NCBI RefSeq assembly: GCF_018263855.1
Contig: NZ_CP073318.1
Span: 1,612,001-1,676,000, forward strand
From: Kutzneria sp. CA-103260
Lineage (GTDB): Bacteria > Actinomycetota > Actinomycetes > Mycobacteriales > Pseudonocardiaceae
Reading direction: 5' to 3'
Length of the DNA stretch: 64,000 nt
Positions 52,492-61,161 of this stretch are shown here, in pieces; the stretch's first letter is position 1, and every line of letters begins with the position of its first letter. The notes under the pieces were generated by a model, which saw nothing but the letters and a program-made list of their open reading frames with translations, did not search any database and was not told where the DNA came from. The translations under genes and the position numbers were made by a program.

Positions 52492-54381
52492 TCACCCCAG
52501 GCCCGCGAACTCGTCGGGCCGGACCAGGCGACCCAGCTTGCGGTACTCCTGCTGCACGGCGGAAACGAGGTCGGCCATGGTCACCGGGCGGTCGGCGGCG
52601 GCGGCGAGGTAGGCCGCCGTCACGGCGCAGGAGCGGATGGAGCCGCCGGAGAGTTCGAAGCGGGCGGCGCACAGGGCAAGGTCGACGTCGGGGGAGCGGG
52701 GCAGGGAAGGGCCGAGACAGCGGTCCCAGAGGGAGAGGCGCTGGGCCTGGTCGGGCACGGGGAAGTCGGTGATGACGTCGAGGCGCCGGGTGAAGGCGTC
52801 GTCGAGGTTGGCCCGCAGGTTGGTGGTGAGCACGGCGATGCCGTCGAAGGACTCCATGCGCTGCAACAGGAAGGCCGATTCGAGGTTGGCGTAGCGGTCG
52901 TGCGCGTCCTGGACGGCCGAGCGTTTGCCGAAGATGGCGTCGGCCTCGTCGAACAGGAGCACGCCCTGCACGCCGGCGGCTTCGGTGAAGATGCGGTCGA
53001 GGTTCTTCTCGGTCTCGCCGACGTACTTGTCGACGACGGTGGCCAGGTCGACGACGTAGAGGTCCATGCCGAGCTCGGCGGCGACGACCTCGGCGGCGAG
53101 GGTCTTGCCGGTGCCCGATTCGCCGGCGAACAATGCGGTGACGCCACGCCCGCGCCCGCCGCCGGGACGCATCCGCCAGCGGCCGAGCACGGTGTCCCGG
53201 TGCCGGGCCCGGGCGATCACGTCGGTCAGGCCACGGCGAGTGGGCTCGGGCACGACGAGATCGGCCCAGCCGACGGCGGGGGCGATGCGCCGGGCCAGCC
53301 GTTCGAGGCCGGTTCCGTTGTGGCTCAACACCCCGGCCCGAAGGTCGGCCAAAGACAGCGGCCGCCCGGCGGCCCGGGCCCGTTGCGCGGCGATCCGGGC
53401 GGCGGCGGTGATCTGGTCGGGACCGAGCCGATAACTGGACAGGGCCACGGCCAACTCCTCAGAGCCCACGGCGTCCAGCCATCGCCCGAGCCGGGCCGCG
53501 GTGTCGTCGGGGGCGATGGACACCGTGAGCGGGGATTCCCTAGCCCACAATGGATCCCAGGCCTGTCGCCCGTACATGACCAACGGCACGTGCCGGGCCA
53601 GGTCGGTGATGGAACGCAGTAGCGGAACGGCAGATTCGACCGGCCCCAAGGCGATGCCGGCACCGCGCAGGCGGGCTTCCCGGGCCAGCACGGGAAGCGC
53701 CTCCAGGTCGATGGCATTGGCGTCGACGACGAGCGCGGGCCGGCCGGTGAAGGCCGCGGCGGCCGCTCCGGGCCAGCCGTCCCGCAGGTACACGAACGGA
53801 ATGCCGGCGGCCAGCGCGTCGGCGGCGAACATGGCCTCGGGCAAGGGATCCGGCTTCACGACGGCGGCGATGCCGGCCAGTCGGGCGTCGGGCTCGTCGT
53901 GGCCGAGCAGATGGCCGACGACCCGGTCCGGCACCCGGAGCACCCGCGACAGCGCCGGCCGGTCCTGGTCGTGGATCTCCAACAGCCCGGCGTCGATCAG
54001 CGGCGATCCCGGGGCCAGCCGGAACCGCGCCGGCCCGGTGGTCGGAAGTCCTTGCAGCTCAAGGGCCAGCCGCAGGGTGGGGCGGCGCTGGGTCACGTCG
54101 TCGTTGAGATAGCCGTACAGCCGCTCGAACCGGAAGTCCAGCTCCGGGGCCAGCGCCAGCACGAGGAACGCGACATCCAGCGGATCCAGGCGGAACGCCT
54201 CGGCCAACGAGGCCAGCCGGGCGTCCAGGTCGGGCAGTGGCGTCAAGTCCTCGACGAATCGGCCGGCCTGGTCGTCGCTGACGTAGAGGCCCCGGTACGG
54301 GTCGTCGGGATTGGGGTCGCCGGCCCGCCGCGCCGTCACCGCTCGCCGAACCTGATCCTCCACAGTGGACAGATAGGTCAC
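52492..54381 (-). CDS. AAA+ ATPase of the injection system (Afp15-like)
   Basis: A 629-residue protein with a long N-terminal winged-helix/adaptor half and a C-terminal AAA+ domain: Walker A GESGTGKT (about 420), Walker B LLFDEADAIFGKR, sensor TTNLRANLDDAFTRRLD and arginine-finger RRLD. eCIS Afp15 ATPases act in particle assembly or sheath reset in the cytosol. GTG start overlaps the DUF4255 stop by GTGA. A 158-nt gap to the sheath gene follows, possibly with a second promoter. Confidence 0.93.
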   Translation of the reverse strand: MTYLSTVEDQVRRAVTARRAGDPNPDDPYRGLYVSDDQAGRFVEDLTPLPDLDARLASLAEAFRLDPLDVAFLVLALAPELDFRFERLYGYLNDDVTQRRPTLRLALELQGLPTTGPARFRLAPGSPLIDAGLLEIHDQDRPALSRVLRVPDRVVGHLLGHDEPDARLAGIAAVVKPDPLPEAMFAADALAAGIPFVYLRDGWPGAAAAAFTGRPALVVDANAIDLEALPVLAREARLRGAGIALGPVESAVPLLRSITDLARHVPLVMYGRQAWDPLWARESPLTVSIAPDDTAARLGRWLDAVGSEELAVALSSYRLGPDQITAAARIAAQRARAAGRPLSLADLRAGVLSHNGTGLERLARRIAPAVGWADLVVPEPTRRGLTDVIARARHRDTVLGRWRMRPGGGRGRGVTALFAGESGTGKTLAAEVVAAELGMDLYVVDLATVVDKYVGETEKNLDRIFTEAAGVQGVLLFDEADAIFGKRSAVQDAHDRYANLESAFLLQRMESFDGIAVLTTNLRANLDDAFTRRLDVITDFPVPDQAQRLSLWDRCLGPSLPRSPDVDLALCAARFELSGGSIRSCAVTAAYLAAAADRPVTMADLVSAVQQEYRKLGRLVRPDEFAGLG

Positions 54382-55067
54382 AGGTGGCCGCCGCGGCGTC
54401 GCATGATGCCGGCCTGGGGCCGTGGCCGGCTCGACGAGAAACCCTGGCCCTGAGCGGTGGTCGGGCCGTCGTAGCGCATCCGCCGGCCCTGTCCGTCCAC
54501 GGGATTGGTCTGCACGACCACGCCTTCGGTCACCGGCGGACCCGCCTCCTCCCGTTCGCCGCTCAGCGGCGCGGTCAGCTGGAGGCTGATCGACGGCTTG
54601 AGTTGCCCGCCAAGGGAATGCCAGATGTCGGACGTCGACGCGCTGCCCTCGGCGGCCGGCGCGGCCACGTCGATCAGCACCGCCAGCCCGAGCTCGGCCA
54701 GCGACCCGGTCAGCCACTCCCGCCGCAGCTGGTCGTGCCGGGACACGCCTCGAAGCACGTCCGACAGCAGTCGGTGCTCGTCGGTCGGTCGGGCGGTCCA
54801 CGCGGTCAGCAGGTACGACAACCGGTACCAGCGCGGCGGTGTCCGCCAACCGGCGACGGTGCCGTCGGCGTTGTGTTCGGCCAGTTGGCCGCTGGCCCGC
54901 CGGGACAGGTCCTCGCGCAGGTCGTACAGGAACACGTTCACCGTCGGCACGGTGCGCTTGGCCGCCCACTCCGTGGTCGGCGCGTCGAACACCAGCTCGG
55001 TGTTCTCGCTGGGCAGCCCGGAGTCGGCCAGCAGCAGCCGCAGCCCCTCGTCCACCTCGTGGATCAC
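54378..55067 (-). CDS. DUF4255 tail terminator/cap protein (Afp16-like)
   Basis: A 229-residue protein with the Pvc16 N-terminal domain: MIHEVDEGLRLLLADSGLPS, NTELVFDAPTTEWAAKRTVP, TVNVFLYDLREDLSRRASG, RWYRLSYLLTAWTARPTDEH. It caps the distal end of the tube and sheath and fixes particle length in Afp/PVC. It follows the surface propeller gene by 9 nt and is coupled to the ATPase. Confidence 0.94.
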   Translation of the reverse strand: MIHEVDEGLRLLLADSGLPSENTELVFDAPTTEWAAKRTVPTVNVFLYDLREDLSRRASGQLAEHNADGTVAGWRTPPRWYRLSYLLTAWTARPTDEHRLLSDVLRGVSRHDQLRREWLTGSLAELGLAVLIDVAAPAAEGSASTSDIWHSLGGQLKPSISLQLTAPLSGEREEAGPPVTEGVVVQTNPVDGQGRRMRYDGPTTAQGQGFSSSRPRPQAGIMRRRGGHL

Positions 55068-55076
55068 GGTCGTCTC

Positions 55077-58049
55077 CTAGTGCCGGGTGATCATGGACGG
55101 CGGGCCGATCGTGCCGGCCACCACCAGGAACGGCGTCACCGCCGGGGCGAAGCCGGGGCCGGTCGCGGTGATGGTGCGCGGCCCGGTCTCGTCCTTGGCC
55201 AGGATCAGCAGCTGGGCGATGAAGGTCCCGTCAGCGCTGGGTTTGGTCGGCGCGGCGGAGGCGGTGATGCCCGGCTTCCACGTCAGCACGACCGGCACAC
55301 CCGGTGGGAAGTCGGTGCCGCGCACGGTGGTCACGAAGCCCGGCTTGCCGATCGCCGGCACGGCGACGATTTTCGGCTGCAACACTCGCAACGTGGCTTC
55401 GCCGCTGGTCGGGTCGCCGTTGGCGGCCGTCAGCGTGGCCGTGATCGTCGACGTCCCCGGCGCGGCCGGGGCCAGCACGACCTGAATCACCACCGTCGCC
55501 CCTGGCGTGAGGTCTGGCAGCGCACACTCGGTCGGCGTACAGCCCGGGGGCAACACGGCGACAGGCATGCCGGTGGGCAGCCCAAGAGTCAATCGAGGCC
55601 CGATGACGGCGGCATTGCCGCTGTTCGTGGCCGTGTACTGGACGGTCGCACGGCCGCCCACATAGGCCGGATCAGGCGTCGCCACAACGGAAACACCGGG
55701 CTGAGTGGCGGTCGGCGCGGGCGGCGGTGGCGGTGGCGCGGAAGGCGCGGCGACCACCGGAACCACGGTCTGCGCGAAGCCGGAGCCGGGGGTCGTGTCG
55801 AGCACGACGCCGGTGACGGCCCAGCTAATGGCTTGGTTGCCCGGCACGAGCCCGGTCACCGTCCCGGTGATCGTCACGGAGTCGCCGGAAGGGATCACTC
55901 CCAGGTCGCACACCAGCCCAGCGACGTCACAACTTCCTTGGGCCGGCGTCAGTTTGTCGAGCTTCAACCCGGCGGGCACGGCGACAGTCACGGTGGCTCC
56001 GCTGGGTGCCGGCCCCTGATTGGTGACGGTGGCAGTCACGGAAGTCTCCGAGCCGACCGGCAGCGGCGGCGTGTTCGGCTGGGCCGTCAAGGTCACGTGC
56101 GCGTTGGCCTGCCACGTCGGCTCTTTCTGCCGGCCCGGCATGGCCTGCGTCAACGAGGTCAGCACACCGGTGGCCGGGTCGAACAGGGTCAGCATCTCCG
56201 GCGAGTTCAGGTCGGCGGACCGCCGCGTGGTCAGCACCATTCGCCTGCCGTCCGGGGAAAACGCCACATCCCGGGGCTGGTACGGCCCGTTCGCAGCGGC
56301 GACCGGTCCGGCGCAGGAGCCGCCGGCCGGCAGCAGCACCCGGCACGACGTGTCGGCCAGGGTGACCTGGAGCAGGCCGTCGGTCTCCCGGTTGAACACC
56401 AGGCTGTGGCCGTCCGGCGCGAACACCGGGCTGTCGTCGGTGACCCGGCAGCCGGCCGCGCACACCGCCGCGGTCAGGTCCCGCTGCTGGTCCAGCGCGG
56501 CCAGGCTGGTGAGCATGATGTGTTGGTCGCGCGGTTGCCCGTCTGGGCCGCCGGCCACGGTGCCGCGGCTGAACGCCAACTGCTTGCCGTCCGGGGAGAA
56601 CGCCGGCTGATCGTCATCCACGTCGGCGTTGTTGGCGATCCGGGCGACGATCTCGCCGGTGGCCACCTTGACCACGATGATCCGGCTCGGGCCGCCGGTG
56701 CGGTTGATCCCGCCGGGCGAGCGCCGAGCCAGGGCGATCATGGTGCCGTCGGGGGACCATTCCGCGTCGGTCTCCCAGTCGCCGGGCTGGCGGTCGGCGA
56801 TCGGCAGCAGGTGGGCGTGCGAGCCGTCCGGGTCGCTGATCCAGATCTGCTCCGAGGCGTTGCCGTTGGTGTCGCGCACGAACCGGCTCGCCGCCAGCTG
56901 CCGGCCGTCGGGGGAGAAGGTCTGCCGGATCGTCCACGGATCGAAGCGGGGATCCGGGGCGAACAGGTACTTGTTGTCGGTGGCGGCCCGGGGATCCTCG
57001 GTGAGCACGACCGTGCCGAGATCCCGCGGGTCGGAGCCGTCCGGGCGAATGTCCTGCAACGAAGCCACGTTCGGGCTGGCCTGGGTGGTGCGGGCGACCA
57101 CCAGGTGGGTGCCGGCCTGGTCCACCAGCCAGGTCGGCGAGTCCACGTTCCGGTTCTCGCCCAGCAACAGGTCGGCCTGCTCCCCGGCGCAGCGGCAGGA
57201 AATCACGTACGCCTGGGCGAACTTCGCGGCGGTGTCGCTGACAAAAAGCAGGCCGTTGCCGTCCGGCTGCCACGCCGGCGACCAGCTCCGCCAGCCGGCC
57301 TGATCCCCGCTGAGCACGGTGGCGCCGGGGGTCAGGCGAAGGCTGTCGGTGCCGTCGTTCTCCAGCACGTAGGCGATCTGGTTGCGGTGGCCGTCGTCGT
57401 CGAGCGGATTCCACGCCGGCTGGATCGCCGCGCCCGCCGGCTCGTTGGTGAGCTGGGTGGCGGCCCCGCCGTCGACCGGGCGCGCGAAGATCTGCGCGCG
57501 GCCGGTCACGGTGCTGGAAAAGGCAATGCGTTGGCCGTCAGGGGAAAACGTCGGCCAGACCTCGGCGGCGTCGCCGTCGGTGAGCCGCCGCAGCCCGGTG
57601 CCGTCGGTGTGCACCAGCCAGATCGCGTTGCCGGAATCGAAGGCGACCAGCTGGCGATCAGGGGACAGCTGCGGGTGCGCGGCGTTCATGGCGGTGGTGA
57701 GCCGCTTCACCGCGCCGGTGGCGTCCCGCAGATACACCTGCGGTTTCGCTTCGTCACGGAGGCTGGTGAACACCATCATGTCGCCGCGGGCGGCCGGGTC
57801 GTCGTCCAGGTGCGCGGGACCGCCGCCGAACAGCGGCTGCGACGGTTGCGGCTGGTTCTTGACGGGATTGGTCACTTCGCCGAGGCTGCGGTGCGCCGTG
57901 CCGGCGTAGGCGATCCGCCCCGACGGGGCCGAGGTCGCCGCGGCGGCCGGCGCGTTCTCCAGCGATGGCACCGAGATCGCCGACACCGCGACCAGGACGG
58001 CCGCGACCGCGGCGATCCCACCGGGTGCGAACCGTCGGGCTCCGGACAC
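55077..58049 (-). CDS. Exported beta-propeller (PD40/TolB-like) and Ig/DUF11 surface protein
   Basis: A 990-residue exported protein at the head of the injection operon. A hydrophobic signal/anchor is at about 9-35; a Pro/Asn linker follows. Residues 90-620 contain repeated PD40 propeller blades (PQLSPDRQLVAFDS, PTFSPDGQRIAFSS, AEWSPDGTMIALAR, PAFSPDGKQLAFSR, PVFAPDGHSLVFNR, VAFSPDGRRMVLTT). Residues 640-900 are two CARDB/DUF11-like Ig repeats, then an IPT-like domain. GTG 58049 follows GGAGGTGG. May sense or scaffold the wall side. Confidence 0.9.
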   Translation of the reverse strand: MSGARRFAPGGIAAVAAVLVAVSAISVPSLENAPAAAATSAPSGRIAYAGTAHRSLGEVTNPVKNQPQPSQPLFGGGPAHLDDDPAARGDMMVFTSLRDEAKPQVYLRDATGAVKRLTTAMNAAHPQLSPDRQLVAFDSGNAIWLVHTDGTGLRRLTDGDAAEVWPTFSPDGQRIAFSSTVTGRAQIFARPVDGGAATQLTNEPAGAAIQPAWNPLDDDGHRNQIAYVLENDGTDSLRLTPGATVLSGDQAGWRSWSPAWQPDGNGLLFVSDTAAKFAQAYVISCRCAGEQADLLLGENRNVDSPTWLVDQAGTHLVVARTTQASPNVASLQDIRPDGSDPRDLGTVVLTEDPRAATDNKYLFAPDPRFDPWTIRQTFSPDGRQLAASRFVRDTNGNASEQIWISDPDGSHAHLLPIADRQPGDWETDAEWSPDGTMIALARRSPGGINRTGGPSRIIVVKVATGEIVARIANNADVDDDQPAFSPDGKQLAFSRGTVAGGPDGQPRDQHIMLTSLAALDQQRDLTAAVCAAGCRVTDDSPVFAPDGHSLVFNRETDGLLQVTLADTSCRVLLPAGGSCAGPVAAANGPYQPRDVAFSPDGRRMVLTTRRSADLNSPEMLTLFDPATGVLTSLTQAMPGRQKEPTWQANAHVTLTAQPNTPPLPVGSETSVTATVTNQGPAPSGATVTVAVPAGLKLDKLTPAQGSCDVAGLVCDLGVIPSGDSVTITGTVTGLVPGNQAISWAVTGVVLDTTPGSGFAQTVVPVVAAPSAPPPPPPAPTATQPGVSVVATPDPAYVGGRATVQYTATNSGNAAVIGPRLTLGLPTGMPVAVLPPGCTPTECALPDLTPGATVVIQVVLAPAAPGTSTITATLTAANGDPTSGEATLRVLQPKIVAVPAIGKPGFVTTVRGTDFPPGVPVVLTWKPGITASAAPTKPSADGTFIAQLLILAKDETGPRTITATGPGFAPAVTPFLVVAGTIGPPSMITRH

Positions 58050-58161
58050 AATCCACCTCCATGCGACTGCCTGCCCGGCCATCGTGCGGCGAAGCCGATG
58101 GCCGTAGGCAGGGTCGCGCGGGCACCGCGCGGGGAAGTCCCGACCGGTGGATCGGGCACGC

Positions 58162-58788
58162 TCAGATCAGCCCGCTGCGCATCGCGTAGCCCACCGCGTG
58201 CGCCCGGTTGCGCAGCCGCAGCCGGGTGTTGATCTCCGAGAGCACGTTCTTGATGGTGCGCTCGGAGTACGACAACTTGCCGGCGATCTCGTTGGTGTCA
58301 AAGCCTTCTGACACCAGCCGCAGCACGTCGGTCTCGCGCGCGGACAGCGTCGACAGCGTGACCCCACCCGGATCCAGCGACGACCGGTGCAGCTGCCCGA
58401 CGTGATCGAGCAGCTGCCCCAGCACATCGCCGGGCAGCACCCCCTCACCCCGGGCCACCGCTGTGACCACCGACACCAGCCGGTCCCCGGTGGCCTCGCT
58501 GCGGCGGATCACCGCCGCCACCCCGCACTCGATGGCCGTCCGCAGCGCGGGCGCCTCGAACCGGCCAACCACCAGCGCGGTGCGGGAACCCTTGCCCTGG
58601 CGCAGCTTTCGCAGCAGCCGTACAGTGTCGTCCCCGATCTGGTCGACGACCACGAGCGTGACCGCGGCCCGGGTCTCCTCGCCCGGGGCTACCATCTCCA
58701 CCTCGGGGCGCGGCCGGAGCTGGTGCGCGATTCCGGCCCGCAGCACCGGGTCCTCCGCGTAGGTCGCCACCGTAACCCTGACACCCAT
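58162..58788 (-). CDS. Atypical NarL-type response regulator for the injection system
   Basis: A 208-residue regulator. The receiver fold is kept but atypical: LVVVDQIGDD has an Asp in roughly the right place without the following MP, and the conserved Thr/Lys (usually T...K) appear as Gly and Arg (LVVGR, VIRRSEATG). The LuxR helix-turn-helix is intact (LSARETDVLRLVSEGFDTNE, RTIKNVLSEINTRLRLRNRA). No kinase gene is nearby. It lies upstream of the injection operon on the same strand, 112 nt ahead, and is a prime candidate for its direct control, perhaps independent of phosphorylation. Confidence 0.88.
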   Translation of the reverse strand: MGVRVTVATYAEDPVLRAGIAHQLRPRPEVEMVAPGEETRAAVTLVVVDQIGDDTVRLLRKLRQGKGSRTALVVGRFEAPALRTAIECGVAAVIRRSEATGDRLVSVVTAVARGEGVLPGDVLGQLLDHVGQLHRSSLDPGGVTLSTLSARETDVLRLVSEGFDTNEIAGKLSYSERTIKNVLSEINTRLRLRNRAHAVGYAMRSGLI

Positions 58789-58903
58789 GATCCGTTTCCC
58801 TCCTGCCGGGGCTATGGCGCCCCCGGCGCGTAGGGCAGAAGCCCCTGCCCCGTCGGGACATCGGGTCTGCCGGGCGATTGCCCGCCGTTACCTGCCTGAT
58901 AAA

Positions 58904-58929
58904 GGGCCCACGCGCTTAGCGTTGGGCCC
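58904..58929 (+). promoter_or_regulatory. Hairpin abutting the start codon
   Basis: GGGCCCA (58904-58910) pairs with TGGGCCC (58923-58929), and CGC (58911-58913) can extend it to GCG (58919-58921) with one bulge. The GTG start follows at 58930 with no Shine-Dalgarno. The stem may gate translation or be an operator for the divergent regulator. Confidence 0.45.
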
Positions 58930-60195
58930 GTGACGACTTCACCGGAACTGGACTTTGCCTCCGTCGTCGTCGCCCCGGGCGACACCGAGACGACGAGCCT
59001 CACCGTTCGCAACGACAGCGAGATCGTGGAGGCCTACACGTTCGAAGTGGTGGGCCCGTGCGCGCCGTGGACCGCGGTGGAGCCGGAGCGGCTCTCGCTG
59101 TATCCCGGCACTTCGGGGACGGTCGCCGTGCGGCTGAGCCCGCCCCGGTCGCCCGAGGTGCGGGCCGGGGAGTTGCCGCTGGCGGTGCGGGTGCTGCCCG
59201 CGGAGCGTCCCGAGCTGGCGACGGTCCCCGAGACCACGGTGACCATCGCGCCGTACGGGCAGCTCGACGCGGTGCTGGAGCCCCAGCGCCGGCGCACCTG
59301 GTGGCGCGGCGGGCGGTTCAGTGTGCGGCTGGCCAACCGGGGCAACACGCCGATCTCGGTCGCCCTCGACGCCAATGACGCCGGCGAGGAGCTGCGCTAC
59401 CGCGGCATCGCGTCGAGCACCGCCCTGGAACCGGGTGAGGAAGCCGAGGCCCCGCTGCGGGTCCGCCGCACCAAGCCGATGTGGTTCGGCAAGTCGGTGA
59501 CCACGCCGTTCCACGTCGTGGCCACGCCGACGAGCGACCCTCAGCTCGACCAGAGCGCCAAGGAGCTGGACGGCGAACTCGTCCAGATGGCCGTGCTGCC
59601 GCGCTGGCTGCTGGCCCTGCTGGCGTTGTTGCTGGCCCTGCTGCTGTTCTGGCTGACCCTGGTTCGCCCGGCGGTGGACAGCGCGGCCAAGCAGGCCGCC
59701 GACGACGCCGTGCAGCAGAAGGTGCAGTCCGGGCAGCTCGCGCCGGGTCCGTCGGCGACCAACGCGCCCAAGGGCCAGCCCGGCGGCGGTCAGCCGGCCG
59801 GCAGTCCCGAGCCGGGGGTGAGCAGCGGCGGGGCGGGGGTCCAGCACTCGGCGACCATCCAGGTGACCACCGCGGGCGGCGGCCACACCACCCAGGCCTA
59901 CACGGTGCCGGACAAGAAGCTGTTCCGCGTGACCGACCTGGTGCTGGCCAACTTCCAGGGTGACGTCGGCGTGCTGACCGTGTCCTTCGGCCCGCAGGTG
60001 ATCACCACCATCGCCCTGGAGACCTTCCGCAACCAGGACTACCACTGGGTCACGCCGATCCAGGTGCCGGCCGGCGCCACGGTCAGCGCTGACGTGACTT
60101 GCGCCACGCCCGGCACGCCGGCCACCGGCAAGCAGGCCAGCGGCTGCGCGGAGGTGCTCAACGTCAGCGGCGAGCTGGTCGACCAGCCCAAATGA
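58930..60195 (+). CDS. Membrane protein with Ig-like cytosolic domains, eCIS-associated
   Basis: A 421-residue protein: two Ig/COG1470-like beta domains (residues 5-105, SLTVRNDSEIVEAYTFEVVG, and 115-215, FSVRLANRGNTPISVALDAN), a single long membrane helix (about 223-243), a Gly/Pro-rich linker and an external beta domain (about 305-420; HTTQAYTVPDKKLFRVTDLV, VLTVSFGPQVITTIALETFR) with two Cys. It lies divergent from the injection-system regulator. Similar membrane proteins accompany actinobacterial contractile systems. Role in docking or signalling is inferred. Confidence 0.8.
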   Translation: MTTSPELDFASVVVAPGDTETTSLTVRNDSEIVEAYTFEVVGPCAPWTAVEPERLSLYPGTSGTVAVRLSPPRSPEVRAGELPLAVRVLPAERPELATVPETTVTIAPYGQLDAVLEPQRRRTWWRGGRFSVRLANRGNTPISVALDANDAGEELRYRGIASSTALEPGEEAEAPLRVRRTKPMWFGKSVTTPFHVVATPTSDPQLDQSAKELDGELVQMAVLPRWLLALLALLLALLLFWLTLVRPAVDSAAKQAADDAVQQKVQSGQLAPGPSATNAPKGQPGGGQPAGSPEPGVSSGGAGVQHSATIQVTTAGGGHTTQAYTVPDKKLFRVTDLVLANFQGDVGVLTVSFGPQVITTIALETFRNQDYHWVTPIQVPAGATVSADVTCATPGTPATGKQASGCAEVLNVSGELVDQPK

Positions 60196-60421
60196 CGGCA
60201 CACTCCCGCTATGCATGGTTCCCACCTCTCGCGCTGACTGTACGTAGCCAAGCACTGCGGGTGGTGTGGCCGCCATGGTCGTGGACGAGCGGTGGGGTTT
60301 CCCCCCACGAAGCGCGCGATCGGCCGATCGGGTGACGCCGGTGGTCTACTGAGGACGGTATTCCGCCGGCGTCGCACCGTACTGCCGGGCGGTCCGGCAT
60401 CTGCGCGCTGCGTCTGTGGAC
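60196..60421. other. Convergent gap with hairpin and palindrome
   Basis: A stem GTGGGG/CCCCAC (60292-60297 with 60303-60308) may terminate the membrane-protein transcript. A perfect 14-bp palindrome CGATCGGCCGATCG lies at 60317-60330. Nothing else recognised in this 226-nt region. Confidence 0.45.
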
Positions 60422-61102
60422 TTACCGGGTGGCAGCGTCCAGCGCGGTCCGGATGACGTCGGCCGAAGCCGGCGTGGCCTGGGCAGTCGCGAGGTCCATG
60501 GAGCCACCCGAGTACGGCGGGCCGTAGACGGGAGTGCCGGGCTGGGAGCGCCAGCTGTCGGCGAGCGTGCCGTAGGCCACGGCGTCGTACCCGAGGATGT
60601 CCAGGAGTTCGGTGGCGTGGGCGACGGCGGCCGGGGCGTCGCCGGCGATCGGCAGCGCGGTGCGGTCCGGTGCGCCCTTCGCCCGGCCGAGGACGGCCAG
60701 GTGGCCGAAGTAGATGTTGTTGAACGCCTTGACCACGTTGGCGTCCGGGATGTGGGCCTGGAGCAGCTGGGCGTCGGTGCTCGCGCCCTCCTTGAGCGCG
60801 GGGATGTCGCCGTCGCGGCCCGGGTAGTAGTTGCCGGTGTCGATGACCGTCTTGCCGGCCAGCGGCGCCACCGGCACCTGGTCGACGGCCCGCAGTGGGA
60901 TGGTCACCACCACCCAGTCCCCGGCCGCCGCGGCCTGCTCCGGGGTGGCCGCCCGGGCCTTCGGACCGAGCTCGGCAACCAGGTCCTTCAGGGTCTCGGG
61001 GCCGCGGGAGTTGCTGAGCACCACGTCCAGGCCGGCGTCCACGGCCAGCCGGGCCAGGGTGCTGCCGATGTGTCCGCTGCCGATCAGTCCAAGAGTCGCC
61101 AT
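60422..61102 (-). CDS. NADPH-dependent F420 reductase-family protein
   Basis: A 226-residue Rossmann protein: LGLIGSGHIGSTLARLAVDA binding loop, VVLSNSRGPETL, WVVVTIPLRAVDQVP, VIDTGNYYP and VVKAFNNIYFGHL. Family motifs match NADP oxidoreductases coenzyme F420-dependent (PF03807). Compared with the paralogue at 27804-28412 it has a longer substrate end, so it may reduce another substrate than F420. No partner gene is adjacent. Confidence 0.88.
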   Translation of the reverse strand: MATLGLIGSGHIGSTLARLAVDAGLDVVLSNSRGPETLKDLVAELGPKARAATPEQAAAAGDWVVVTIPLRAVDQVPVAPLAGKTVIDTGNYYPGRDGDIPALKEGASTDAQLLQAHIPDANVVKAFNNIYFGHLAVLGRAKGAPDRTALPIAGDAPAAVAHATELLDILGYDAVAYGTLADSWRSQPGTPVYGPPYSGGSMDLATAQATPASADVIRTALDAATR

Positions 61103-61161
61103 ACAGGGGTCAAGCTCCGGCCCGGGCGATCTATTCCGAGGTGTGTGGCAGGATCCCTCGC

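Noticed and set aside
54384-58232. A 1282-codon open frame on the plus strand opposite the propeller and DUF4255 genes
   Set aside because: Composition is Arg/Gly/His-rich shadow sequence of GC-rich genes on the other strand; it has no domain and crosses two well-supported genes.
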